A stretch of 64,000 nt of DNA from Bacillus sp. OxB-1 (GCF_000829195.1 NZ_AP013294.1:916001-980000); one strand, 5' to 3'; numbered from the stretch's first letter, positions 16,291-25,056 are shown. Notes: generated by a model not told the origin, from the letters alone. A program made the numbers and translations.

Positions 16291-17520
16291 TCAAACCTTT
16301 ACTCGAATTTTCCCTGTAAGTAGATTTTGCATTAAACCATTTTTCTGTTCCTTCATTTCTTTTACTTGTTTTTCAAGAAGTTTAACTTCCTTATCGGCTT
16401 TATTTAATATTAACGCTATTTCTTTTTGTTCTTCAACAGACGGAAGCTGTACTGAAATCTTCATTACTTCGTTTTTAGATATATTAAATCGTGTTGAACC
16501 TTGAGCTAACTTGAATACCTGACTTCTGAAATTACGACTTCTAAACAAAAACCGAGCAAATTCGGGTATTAAAAAATCAAAATTGTTCAAACGATAACCG
16601 AAGCAAAAACTATTCAGATATACCTCATTAACCTCATCTAATAATACTGAACTCATTGCAACTTCATTTCGTGTTTCAGACGAAGTGGTGAAGAATATAT
16701 CACCGTATTTAGCAGTATTTTGTTTTTCTCCTTTGTCCAAGGCTACAAAATCCATTAATTTCAAATCTATTTTTGAGTCAGCAAAAATTGTTTTATAAGG
16801 TATATACGGCTTTCCTTTTCCAAAATCCTCAGCCTTTTTTCCCGAAAGTCCATTGTACGATTTCCCCAAATCCCCTAATTTGGCTTTTTTCCATTTACCA
16901 TCAAACCCAAGTAACCGCACTTCACCCGTTAGCAACTTCTGCATAAGCCCTTTTTTCTGCTCTTTCTTCTGCTCAACGAGCTTTTCCTTCAGCTCGATTG
17001 CCTTGTCCCAAGTGGAGAGGATTGAGGCGATTTTTAGTTGTTCATCCACATCTTTCGGTATCATAACCTCCAATTCCAAAAAGTCACCTTGGCCTAATGT
17101 TTTGTTTCTACCTGCTCCTCCAGGCGATGCCAAGTTTAATAAATACTTACCCTTTGAGGTGTTAAAAAAGTAAGTGATGAAATCTACATTAGATTTACCT
17201 TCCTTTGCTTGATACATTGGAAATCGATGCGAAGCGATAAATCCAGATTCATAGCTCGTAGTCTTTGCAACAGCCAACTCCCATGCAAAAACGATATTGA
17301 CGATGAAGCAATTGGGTTCAACCCAAAACACTGATTTGTTGCCTAACTTCTCTCCAGTAATCTCTTCTTTATGAAAGATGCCTTTCCCATGAGAGCGAAT
17401 TCCAATCTCTCTGTACACTGCATCTTCCTTGACCTCTACAGGGTTCCTAACTCTTTTCAAAATTTCTTTTAGCTTAAATTTCCCCCAACCATTTGGAACA
17501 CATTCATTCACAACCTTCAC
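16291..17520 (-). CDS. hsdS: Type I specificity subunit S, two target-recognition domains
   Basis: 409 residues. Two target-recognition halves, each followed by the conserved helical repeat: ASILSTWDKAIELKEKLVEQ ending KKGLMQKLLTGEVRL in the middle and ALILNKADKEVKLLEKQVKE ending QKNGLMQNLLTGKIRV at the C terminus. This is the layout of full-length HsdS that reads a bipartite DNA site. The target sequence cannot be predicted. 40 bp before hsdR, same operon. Confidence 0.93.
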   Translation of the reverse strand: MKVVNECVPNGWGKFKLKEILKRVRNPVEVKEDAVYREIGIRSHGKGIFHKEEITGEKLGNKSVFWVEPNCFIVNIVFAWELAVAKTTSYESGFIASHRFPMYQAKEGKSNVDFITYFFNTSKGKYLLNLASPGGAGRNKTLGQGDFLELEVMIPKDVDEQLKIASILSTWDKAIELKEKLVEQKKEQKKGLMQKLLTGEVRLLGFDGKWKKAKLGDLGKSYNGLSGKKAEDFGKGKPYIPYKTIFADSKIDLKLMDFVALDKGEKQNTAKYGDIFFTTSSETRNEVAMSSVLLDEVNEVYLNSFCFGYRLNNFDFLIPEFARFLFRSRNFRSQVFKLAQGSTRFNISKNEVMKISVQLPSVEEQKEIALILNKADKEVKLLEKQVKEMKEQKNGLMQNLLTGKIRVKV

Positions 17521-17590
17521 CTCTCAATTTAAATTCCCATAAAATAATGGACTGCCATTTTGTCGACTCCAACAAAATGGTGTCCAATTT

Positions 17591-18583
17591 CTATTTCAAC
17601 CTTTTCCGTTCCAAAAACTTATCAAAGTCATCCTTTGGAGGATCTGCCAATCGTTGTTGATGGAAAATATCATATTGTTCTTTCGCCAACTGATCCGCCA
17701 CTTTTCTGCTAACTGTTCCTGCATTATCAAGAATTTCATGCTCATTAAATTCTAAAAACGCATCTAACCTTGCGATCCAGTCTTTCATGTACATTGGCCT
17801 TTTTCGCTTTGCTTGCGTTTCAGCATAGTCCAAATACATGGTAACAATGTGATTCAGATCTTCCATTTCATCTTCTAACAAATAGTTTTTCGCAACGGTG
17901 ACATCTTCTTTTCTAACTTTATCGCCTTTCCAAGTCGTCAATCCCATATTTTCTTTGGAGGCATCGGCACGAAGTTTAATGAGTTCAGGAGCCGTATGAC
18001 CATGAATAGCAAAGTGTAATTTATTTTGAACCGTGGCAAAAAACTCCCTCGTCATCTGCACATTTGGATCATAGTCAACTGAAGTGGCATAGATATCCGT
18101 AATCTTGTTGTAAAATCGTTTCTCAGACGCACGAATATCTTTAATACGTTTAAGAAGCTCATCAAAATAATCTTGTCCCAGATTACGAATCTCTTTTAAA
18201 CGCTCATCATCCATGGTGAAGCCCTTTACAAGATATTCGTTCAATCTCTCCGTTGCCCATTGACGGAATTGTGTACCACGGTGTGAACGCACACGGTAGC
18301 CAATTGCTATAATCATCTCAAGATTATAATGTTTAACCTTTCTTTGAACTTCCCGTGAACCCTCAACTCGAACTTGTAAGTATTCCTTACAAGTTGAGTT
18401 CTCCAATAACTCCGCCTCTTCGTAAATGTTTTTTATATGAAGCGTAATATTCTGGGACGTTGTCTGAAATAGTTCTGCCATTGCTTTCTGCGTCATCCAA
18501 ACCGTTTCATTTTCCAAACGGACGTTAATTTTTGTTTCACCGTCTTCTGTCTGATACATTAAGAAATTTGTCTCGTTTTCCAT
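17591..18583 (-). CDS. RhuM-family protein inside the type I operon
   Basis: 330 residues from ATG 18583 (AGGGGTGA upstream). Contains a helix-turn-helix-like VWMTQKAMAELFQTTSQNIT, then GSREVQRKVKHYNLEMIIAI, GYRVRSHRGTQFRQWATERL and NEYLVKGFTMDDERLK, the signature of the RhuM / DUF4062-associated virulence protein family. Such genes commonly sit between hsdM and hsdS; function is unknown, possibly regulation or an accessory defence role. The short spacing on both sides (19 bp after hsdM) says co-transcription. Confidence 0.87.
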   Translation of the reverse strand: MENETNFLMYQTEDGETKINVRLENETVWMTQKAMAELFQTTSQNITLHIKNIYEEAELLENSTCKEYLQVRVEGSREVQRKVKHYNLEMIIAIGYRVRSHRGTQFRQWATERLNEYLVKGFTMDDERLKEIRNLGQDYFDELLKRIKDIRASEKRFYNKITDIYATSVDYDPNVQMTREFFATVQNKLHFAIHGHTAPELIKLRADASKENMGLTTWKGDKVRKEDVTVAKNYLLEDEMEDLNHIVTMYLDYAETQAKRKRPMYMKDWIARLDAFLEFNEHEILDNAGTVSRKVADQLAKEQYDIFHQQRLADPPKDDFDKFLERKRLK

Positions 18584-18601
18584 CGAGTCAATCACCCCTT
18601 T

Positions 18602-20131
18602 TTATAACCCCAATTCCTGCAAATACTTCTCCATCTGTTGTTCAACTTCCGCAAGCTCTTGTTTAATATTTTCAATATTCTCTTTCACTTGTGCCATATC
18701 GACAGGCTCTTCTTCTTCAAACGTATCGACATAACGTGGGATATTCAGGTTATAATCATTTTCTTTAATTTCTTCAAGCGTTGCGACATAGGAATACTTA
18801 TCTTCCGTTACAAAGTTCTCATATGTCTCAACAATTTTTTTAAGATCTTGTTCACGCAACTTATTCTGGTTTTTATCTTTTTCGTAGTGTTCTTCTCCAG
18901 ATGCATCAATGAAAAGAACGTCTTTTCTCTGACGATCTTTTTTCATCACAAGAATACAGGCAGGAATTCCAGTTCCATAAAATAACCCCTCAGGTAAGCC
19001 AATCACAGCGTCTAACAAGTTCATGTCAATAATTTGTTTACGGATTTTCGCTTCACTGGAGCCTCGGAATAGTACACCATGTGGAAGGATTGTTGCCATT
19101 CGACCGTTTTCAGCCAGCGAATAAAGCATGTGCTGTACAAAGGCTAAGTCTCCCCTTGAAGTTGGCGGTACACCCCATTCAAAACGACGGTGTGGGTCAA
19201 GACTTGCCTCCATTTTGAATTTGCTGTCCGTATTGCCTTCCCCTGCAAAGCCCATTGCCCATTTATCTAATGAGAACGGGGGATTAGCAACGATTGCCTG
19301 GAACTTCATAAGCTTTCCGTCTTCCAAATGAAGAGGATTCGCTAATGTATCCCCCCACTCAATCTTGGCATCGTCAATACCATGAAGATACATATTCATT
19401 AGAGCCAGTGAATGCGTTGCACCATTTCGTTCTTGTCCATAGATAGCAACCTTCTTATTCTGTACTTGATTGGCTACCTTAATCAATAAAGACCCAGACC
19501 CACAAGTCGGGTCATAGATACGATCATTTTCTTGAGGTTTTACAAGTCGAGCAAGTAGTTCCGAAGCCATTGTTGGCGTGTAAAATTCTCCGCCTTTTTT
19601 TCCCGCATCTGATGCGAACCGCTCAATCATGAATTGGTATGCGTCTCCAATTACGTCTTCATTTCCAACAACGGACGGTTTCAATGTGAGTTTATTAAAA
19701 TCCTCTAACAACGCCCGTAGCATCGCATTACGTTCTTTCGTTTTCCCAAATGTTGCCTCACTGTTAAAATCAATATTGCGGAATACCCCCCGAAGCTTGG
19801 CTGTATTTTCATCCTCCAAATGCTCCAATGCTTTGTTGATGATTTGTCCAATTTCCGCATCATTTCGGTTACTGTAAAGGTAATCGAATGTAGAATGTTC
19901 ATCCAATACGAAACGTTCCCTTGATAAAGCCCGCTTGATACGTTGTTCATCCCCGTCATAACGTTTCGTATATTCTTCCAAATGCTCTTTGTATGCATCA
20001 CTTAAATATTTGATGAAAAGCATCGTCAAAATATAATCCTTATATGTACTGGAGTCTATTTTTCCCCGAAACGTATCGGCCGCTTCCCATAAAACCTGAT
20101 TAATCTGTTGTTGTGTCACTTTTTCGCTCAT
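18602..20131 (-). CDS. hsdM: Type I DNA adenine methyltransferase subunit M
   Basis: 509 residues. N-terminal helical HsdM domain, then the methylase with SAM-binding DPTCGSGSLL (207-216) and catalytic NPPF (283-286), plus GEFYTPTMASELLARLV just before. Makes N6-methyladenine at the site chosen by HsdS and protects self DNA. Its start overlaps the stop of the half-size S gene (ATGA), so it is coupled to it. Confidence 0.95.
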   Translation of the reverse strand: MSEKVTQQQINQVLWEAADTFRGKIDSSTYKDYILTMLFIKYLSDAYKEHLEEYTKRYDGDEQRIKRALSRERFVLDEHSTFDYLYSNRNDAEIGQIINKALEHLEDENTAKLRGVFRNIDFNSEATFGKTKERNAMLRALLEDFNKLTLKPSVVGNEDVIGDAYQFMIERFASDAGKKGGEFYTPTMASELLARLVKPQENDRIYDPTCGSGSLLIKVANQVQNKKVAIYGQERNGATHSLALMNMYLHGIDDAKIEWGDTLANPLHLEDGKLMKFQAIVANPPFSLDKWAMGFAGEGNTDSKFKMEASLDPHRRFEWGVPPTSRGDLAFVQHMLYSLAENGRMATILPHGVLFRGSSEAKIRKQIIDMNLLDAVIGLPEGLFYGTGIPACILVMKKDRQRKDVLFIDASGEEHYEKDKNQNKLREQDLKKIVETYENFVTEDKYSYVATLEEIKENDYNLNIPRYVDTFEEEEPVDMAQVKENIENIKQELAEVEQQMEKYLQELGL

Positions 20132-20724
20132 ACTGTTTCCTCCTCTAATGTCCCATTAATAATAGAATTTGATATTCCTTTAAACCATTGTTCTTTTTCT
20201 TTTATTAACTGCTGATACAACGTTTTCTCACGCAAGTGAAGTTTCCACATGTCAACCAATGCCTTTTGTTTATCTAACGATAATTTAGCAATAGGCAATC
20301 CATTCATTACGTTTTGGTTCATACTTGGTATACGACTTCCCGCTTGGGAACGTTCCAATTCTTTCTTCACTTTATCTGAATTCAAATACCAAGCAACGTA
20401 TTGAGGCAGGAAATCACCATTGTGAATCTTTAGTATCGCAAAGTAAGAGGGAACTAATAATCCACTCTGTTCTTCGTCAATGTATACTGCCATATTCGGC
20501 TGACTAAGACGCATAAGCACATCACCTTTACTGGTGAAGTAATGATCATCTAAAATGTCATTACTTTTGAACTGGTCAAAAGAATCAGTTTGAATAAGGC
20601 CATCTGCTGTTATGTTTTTTAACGTTAGCAGATTGTACGTTGCTTGTACTTCATAATCCACTTCTGCTTTCTTTCGGCTTAACACAAGCCCTGTCTTAAC
20701 GTCCGCAATCTCACCAAGTAACAT
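20128..20724 (-). CDS. Half-size type I specificity subunit (single target-recognition domain)
   Basis: 198 residues from ATG 20724 (GGAGGTGCAAG upstream). It has one recognition half, MLLGEIADVKTGLVLSRKKA at the start, GDVLMRLSQPNMAVYIDEEQ, VPSYFAILKI and SRIPSMNQNVMNGLPIAKLS, followed by one helical spacer (KQKALVDMWKLHLREKTLYQ). Full-length HsdS has two such halves. A half S can work as a dimer in known systems. It is the first gene of the operon and is translationally coupled to hsdM, so it may give the methylase a second specificity besides the full S subunit. Confidence 0.82.
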   Translation of the reverse strand: MLLGEIADVKTGLVLSRKKAEVDYEVQATYNLLTLKNITADGLIQTDSFDQFKSNDILDDHYFTSKGDVLMRLSQPNMAVYIDEEQSGLLVPSYFAILKIHNGDFLPQYVAWYLNSDKVKKELERSQAGSRIPSMNQNVMNGLPIAKLSLDKQKALVDMWKLHLREKTLYQQLIKEKEQWFKGISNSIINGTLEEETV

Positions 20725-20982
20725 CTTGCACCTCCAATTGAAATTCAAATATGATATTTGAATTAATTATGTTAAATACATCATATGACTTTCAAACGCC
20801 TCCGTCAACTAATAATGTTGCTTTTAGTAAATAAGATAATAGACATTGAATAAAAATAAAATGAAAAACTAACTACAATGCTCTTGATATAATTAAATTG
20901 CTTCAAATACTGTCTTATAGCACAGGGAGGCGGAGGAAGAAATCTCCTCTGCCTTTCCGTACTTCACCTTTATTTCCCCAAA

Positions 20983-21018
20983 AGAAAAAAGCTCCCACTT
21001 ACTTTAAGTGAAGAGCTT
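20983..21018 (-). terminator. Terminator of the truncated unknown gene
   Basis: AAGCTC..ACTTA and TAAGT...GAGCTT form an interrupted stem; on the minus strand a run of T follows. The gap 20725-20982 upstream of the R-M operon is AT-rich, as expected for a promoter, without a site I can name. Confidence 0.6.
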
Positions 21019-21025
21019 ACATACC

Positions 21026-21350
21026 TCATGCTCCCTTTTGATTGTAGATCATTGGAGCTGTTATCGTAATAATTAGTCCAAACAATTGAACAGTTGCTTG
21101 AATCTTATCAATCGTATTCAAGGAGTTCGGCAAAAATAATATTACTTCATTCTTCTTACTTACAATTGAATCGCTTTTAATCTTTTGGACAATTGCTTTT
21201 TTCATTTTATCGTAAAGTGACCAATGCTTATCATTTGAAATTCTCAACTTAATGAAGCAGTTACCTTGCAAATCATCTAAACATACTACAAAGTCCCGCC
21301 CTGCCCCGAACACAATTTGGCGATTCGTTAAGTTCGCTTTTGAACGATGT
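21026..21350 (-). pseudogene. Unknown gene, 5' end lost
   Basis: About 108 codons ending at 21026 with good coding character (ending ATVQLFGLIITITAPMIYNQ plus three residues). Upstream the frame runs into DNA that is coding for the recombinase on the opposite strand, so the natural N terminus is missing; the junction is near 21350. The C terminus is hydrophobic and could be a membrane helix. I do not recognise the family. The head-to-head truncation with the recombinase suggests one deletion removed both 5' ends. Confidence 0.5.
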
Positions 21351-22389
21351 GCATTCAGGTAAAAAGGGACTTTATGTTTTGCGAAGGAAAGGGAAGAACC
21401 CTGATTATATCCTTGCAAAAGGAATTCACGAAGCGATTGTCGACGAAGATACTTGGGAAAGAGCTAAAGCACTTCGCAAAATGCGTGCAACAGGCACACC
21501 CCGACAATACTCAGGTAATTTCCCGCTTACAAGCCTTGCTAAATGTCCTGATTGTGGTTCCTACATGACCAGCGTATATGGAGCAAAAAGAAAAAATGGA
21601 ACTAAAGCACGATATTATGCATGCGGTCAATACCACAACAAAGGTCGAACAGTATGTAATCCAAATTTAATCAATGCGGACTGGCTTGAAAAGGCTGTTT
21701 TTGAAAGACTTGAAAATGTGCTATCATCGGATGTTATGATTGACCAAATCACTGAACGAATTAATGCACAAATGAAACAACACCCTAACTCCACAAAGAA
21801 AACAAAAGAAATGGAAGCGTTCAAAAAATGTCTTTCGGAGCTTGAAATCCGTAAAAAGAGAATTCAAGAAGCATTTGAAATGGGATCTGACCTTTTCACC
21901 CCTACTGAAGCAAAGGAACGTATGGATAAAATTCAGACAGAAACTTCCGAGATACAAAATGAATTATTTAAGCTACAGCAGAATGAAACGAACAATCAAA
22001 CGGCTATGAAGCCTGTTTCACCCGAATTTGTTAAAAATCAGCTTGGGGAGTTTCTCGAATTAGCCGACCACTTAGAACCATTGGAATTCCGTGATTTACT
22101 CATAGCTTCCATCGAGAGAATTAAAGCGACTAAAAAGGAACTCAAGAATATCCACTTCTCTTTCATAGCACACTTAACTGAAAATGCAAAGAATCCATTA
22201 TCGGATTCTGCATTACATACTGCCTCGAAGTCACAATCACTATTACTTCGAGGCTTATATTTCACCTCAAACCATTACCTATTTGTGATACGGTTCACCC
22301 CGCATAATCCGAAACCCTCGATATACTTGCTCCAACAGCACCAATTTCATCAACTGGTGCGGAAATGTCATTTTCGAAAACGACAATAA
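21340..22389 (+). pseudogene. Large serine recombinase, N-terminal catalytic domain missing
   Basis: 349 codons remain, opening with a TTG without ribosome site. Visible: the end of the Recombinase domain (YILAKGIHEAIVDEDTWERA), the zinc ribbon (CPDCGSYM, then YYACGQYHNKGRTVCN), a long coiled coil (about codons 150-230) and the C-terminal tail. The resolvase-type catalytic domain with the active Ser is absent. The last about 35 codons run through attR into the antisense of rlmH, as expected when a recombinase lies at the end of its own integrated element. The missing part explains why the island is probably no longer self-mobile. Confidence 0.87.
22278..22296. repeat. Right attachment site (attR) at the rlmH 3' end
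   Basis: CCTATTTGTGATACGGTTC, covering the last codons and TAG stop of rlmH, identical to attL at 10424-10442. Confidence 0.88.
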
Positions 22390-22758
22390 TTCATCCGCCC
22401 GTTGGTACACACTGTCATGAAGCCCAAGTGACCCACCAATGACGAATACGACTTTGCTGCGTCCGTACGTCATCAACGATTCCAATCCCGCCGCCAACTC
22501 CTCCGATGTTTTCATTTTTCCCTCGATCGCCAACGCGATGACATGGGCATCCGCTCCGATTTTCGACAAAATCCGCTCGGCTTCTTTCTTTTTTACGATT
22601 TCCATGTCGGCTTCGCTCAACGATTCAGGTGCTTTTTCGTCCGCGACCTCTACTAGGTCGATTTTGGCGTAGGCACCAAGGCGTTTTGCATATTCGTCAA
22701 TTCCCATTTTTAAATATTTTTCTTTTAATTTTCCTACTGTCACAATTGTAATATTCAC
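22279..22758 (-). CDS. rlmH: 23S rRNA pseudouridine-1915 N3-methyltransferase
   Basis: 159 residues, normal length. SPOUT methyltransferase that modifies pseudouridine 1915 of 23S rRNA on the 70S ribosome. Shows [17 protein letters not shown], the SAM-knot [20 protein letters not shown] and the C-terminal [20 protein letters not shown], ending MRGEPYHK. The insertion at its 3' end preserves the full reading frame and stop codon, so the gene stays functional. Confidence 0.96.
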   Translation of the reverse strand: MNITIVTVGKLKEKYLKMGIDEYAKRLGAYAKIDLVEVADEKAPESLSEADMEIVKKKEAERILSKIGADAHVIALAIEGKMKTSEELAAGLESLMTYGRSKVVFVIGGSLGLHDSVYQRADELLSFSKMTFPHQLMKLVLLEQVYRGFRIMRGEPYHK

Positions 22759-22782
22759 AGGTTGTCCACCCTTTTCAAAATG

Positions 22783-23126
22783 TTATTCACAGAAGTTATG
22801 CACATATCCACAGACCTTCTCAACATCTTGTGCCCGATTATTCGTTCGCCACAACATATAAAGTAGGCTGATTACCGTAATCAGGTTTTGTGGATAACTT
22901 CTCTTCTTCCGGTATAAACTTTATTTGCGGCAAGGTTTTTTCCTTGGCAGCAAAGACGTCTAACGCATGTTCTATATAGGTTTTGCAGCTTTCTATCTTC
23001 ATTTTACCACCTGCTCTCTTTTTCACAAAGTTATGCACAAATATTTTGATTTATCCACATCGATTGAAAACATAGCAAAAGCGGGTGGAATAGCTGTCCG
23101 TTGGCTACTCTACCCGCTGTGGATAA
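22783..23126. other. Cluster of DnaA boxes around the yyzF-like gene
   Basis: Perfect TTATCCACA-type boxes at 22889-22897, 23051-23059 and 23118-23126, plus TTATNCACA matches at 22783-22791, 22796-22804 and 23031-23039, and one near-match at 22804-22812. This density far from oriC suggests a DnaA-binding cluster that could titrate DnaA or control the nearby genes. Confidence 0.65.
22838..23002 (-). CDS. yyzF: YyzF-like small protein without its CxxH/CxxC zinc motifs
   Basis: 54 residues from ATG 23002 (AGAGCAGGTGG upstream). Length, position between rlmH and htrA, and the pattern IEHALDVFAAKEKTLPQI followed by EEEKLSTKPDYGNQPTLYVV match the CxxH/CxxC protein family of Bacillales. The family usually has CxxH at the start and CxxC near the end; here only the first Cys (Cys6) remains and the second pair is replaced (PDYG), so metal binding should be lost. 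Role of the family is unknown. Confidence 0.68.
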   Translation of the reverse strand: MKIESCKTYIEHALDVFAAKEKTLPQIKFIPEEEKLSTKPDYGNQPTLYVVANE

Positions 23127-23160
23127 TTATCTGTTGAAAACTATTTGTAACATCATGACA

Positions 23161-24432
23161 TCAAAATGAATTTCCTGATTTCAGTTCCATGTCGATTTCG
23201 AGCAATTTGCCTGCCCGGTATACTTTCATGGTCATCGTATCACCGACCCGTTTCGTATTGTAAAGATGTTTGCGCAAGGTGACCATGTCCTCGATTTTCT
23301 CACCGTCCATTTCGACAATTGTATCATATTTCTGGACGCCTGCCTGCTGGGCCGGAGAATTCCGGGCTACGTCGGTGACAACTACGCCGTCCGTTACATC
23401 TTCCGGCAATTTCAGCACTTCCTGTTGCTGTCTAGCCGGCACGCTTCGTAAATCAAGCAGGGTGACACCCATTGTCGGGCGGTTGACGGTGCCTGTAGTT
23501 TCCAACTGCTCGATGATCGAGACTGCCAAATTAGTCGGGATGGCCAACCCGATCCCTTCGACGGTCGATTCCGTAATTTTCATTGAATTGATACCAATCA
23601 GCTGCCCAGCCATATTGATGAGCGCCCCACCGGAGTTGCCCGGGTTGATGGCTGCGTCTGTTTGCAACACGTCCGCCTGCCAATCAATGATGCCGTCCCG
23701 GTTCAGGTCAATCGGGATTGACCTGTCCTTCCCTGAGACGACTCCGACTGTCACTGAACCCGAAAATCCAAGACCGAGAGGATTCCCGATGGCAATGACC
23801 GTTTCTCCCCGTTTCAAGGCATCCGAGTCGCCGAATTCGAGAACTGTCTTCGCATGCTTGGCATCGATTTCGATGACAGCCAGGTCGGTCCAAATATCAC
23901 TGCCGATCAATTCCCCTTCCGTTTTTGAACCGTCGTCAAATGTGATTTCCAGCTGCTGTGCATCTTCGACGACATGGTGGTTGGTGACGATGTATGCTTT
24001 ATCTCCGGACTTCTTATAAATGACGCCCGAACCGACACCCGCTTCTTGGGTCGTTTCAGAGGTCGACCAGAAATCGCGCACTGTCTGCAAGTTGGTGACC
24101 CCGACGACGGCGTCTGTCACCTTTCCGACCACCTCTGTCACGTCGTTTGATATGTCGAGCGAAACACGCTCCGACTGGACCTTGTCGGCGAGGCCCAACG
24201 TTTCATTGTTCCCGCTTGGCCCTTTTTCGCCCGTCCCGCTGACATTGGTCATTAAAAACCAAACGAGCAACCCGCCGACGATGGCGCCCAGCAAGCCCGG
24301 GAAAAACCCTCCCCGTCGTTTTGGCGGCTTTGGAGGGGGAGGTGCGATCTCCCTTCTTGTTTCAATTACAGGTTCGGTTCCATTTAAAGGTCGACGATCC
24401 CTGTCGTCCGGATAATTTTTGAACTCATCCAT
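23161..24432 (-). CDS. htrC: Membrane-anchored HtrA-type serine protease with PDZ domain
   Basis: 423 residues from ATG 24432. Cytoplasmic Pro-rich N terminus, one membrane helix (about 45-65, GLLGAIVGGLLVWFLM), trypsin-like domain with catalytic His in TNHHVVEDA, Asp in TDLAVIEID and Ser in NPGNSGGALI, then a PDZ domain (LLDLRSVPARQQ to the end). Envelope quality control protease at the end of the wal operon, as yyxA/htrC in Bacillus. The 21-bp repeat array separates it from walJ, so it may be less tightly co-transcribed. Confidence 0.94.
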   Translation of the reverse strand: MDEFKNYPDDRDRRPLNGTEPVIETRREIAPPPPKPPKRRGGFFPGLLGAIVGGLLVWFLMTNVSGTGEKGPSGNNETLGLADKVQSERVSLDISNDVTEVVGKVTDAVVGVTNLQTVRDFWSTSETTQEAGVGSGVIYKKSGDKAYIVTNHHVVEDAQQLEITFDDGSKTEGELIGSDIWTDLAVIEIDAKHAKTVLEFGDSDALKRGETVIAIGNPLGLGFSGSVTVGVVSGKDRSIPIDLNRDGIIDWQADVLQTDAAINPGNSGGALINMAGQLIGINSMKITESTVEGIGLAIPTNLAVSIIEQLETTGTVNRPTMGVTLLDLRSVPARQQQEVLKLPEDVTDGVVVTDVARNSPAQQAGVQKYDTIVEMDGEKIEDMVTLRKHLYNTKRVGDTMTMKVYRAGKLLEIDMELKSGNSF

Positions 24433-24553
24433 GCTCCTCTTCCTTTCCATACAGTCTTTTACTTACCTTACCCTTATTCCATTTTTTCAAAAATCGAGAA
24501 GCGTTTCAAATAGGATGCTTTTATGCGGAAGCGGAGGGTGCGGGAAATGAGGT

Positions 24554-25056
24554 CATGAGTGCGGCGCGAACATTTATGAGCGTGATTCCCAAGGTTATGG
24601 GCGCGGATACTGAGGTTATGAGCGCCGCACGAGCTCTTATGGGCGCGAGGACCATCGCTATGAGCGCAGCACGGGCACTTATGGGCGCGAGGCCCGTCGT
24701 TTTGAGCGCCGCACGGACACTTATGGCGCAGATACTGAGGTTATGAGCGCGGCACGGACACTTATGGGCGCAAGGTCCGTCGCTATGAGCGCAGCACGAG
24801 CACTTATGGGCGCGAGGCCCGTCGTTTTGAGCGCCGCACGGACACTTATGGGCGCGTGGCCCGTCGTTTTGAGCGCCGTGCGAGCTCTTATGGGCGCGAG
24901 GACCGACGTTTTGAGCGCAGCACGGGCACTTATGGGCGCGAGGTCCGTCCTTATGAGCGCTGCACGGGCACTTATAAGCGCGAGGTCCGTCCTTATGAGC
25001 GCTGCACGAGCTCTTATGAGCGCGAGGTCCGTCGCTATGAGCGCGGCTGCGGGTAC
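24554..25056. repeat. Array of 24 tandem 21-bp repeats between htrC and walJ
   Basis: Units of 21 bp (one of 20) with core TATGRGCGC. Two variants mostly alternate, TATGAGCGCNNCACGRGCNCT and TATGGGCGCGAGGYCCGTCGT, giving a 42-bp higher-order unit. Because 21 is a multiple of three, every frame tends to stay open on both strands, producing false reading frames. 21 bp equals two DNA turns, so all cores face the same side of the helix. Related arrays are at 39505-39680 and 53041-53215. Confidence 0.95.

Larger units (their letters stand above)
10424..22296. mobile_element. Integrated defence island at the 3' end of rlmH (SCC-like site), about 11.9 kb
   Basis: Bounded by a 19-bp perfect direct repeat of the rlmH 3' end. 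Contents: DUF3800 gene, nonsense-split small gene, metallopeptidase, hsdR, hsdS, rhuM-like, hsdM, half-size hsdS, an unknown truncated gene and the C-terminal part of a large serine recombinase next to attR. Staphylococcal SCC elements use the same rlmH codons (E-A-Y-H-K-stop) and also use large serine recombinases (Ccr). The recombinase here lacks its catalytic domain, so the island is probably fixed unless helped in trans. GC and codon use look lower than in flanking core genes. Confidence 0.85.

Noticed and set aside
16291..20724. Phase-variable hsdS inversion system
   Set aside because: The two S genes have the same orientation, I see no shared inverted repeats, and no tyrosine recombinase gene lies between them.
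23270..24019. 249-codon plus-strand frame opposite htrC
   Set aside because: Exact antisense of a well-conserved protease; no ribosome site.
24554..25056. CRISPR array
   Set aside because: Units are contiguous with no unique spacers, period 21 bp is too short, and no cas genes are present.
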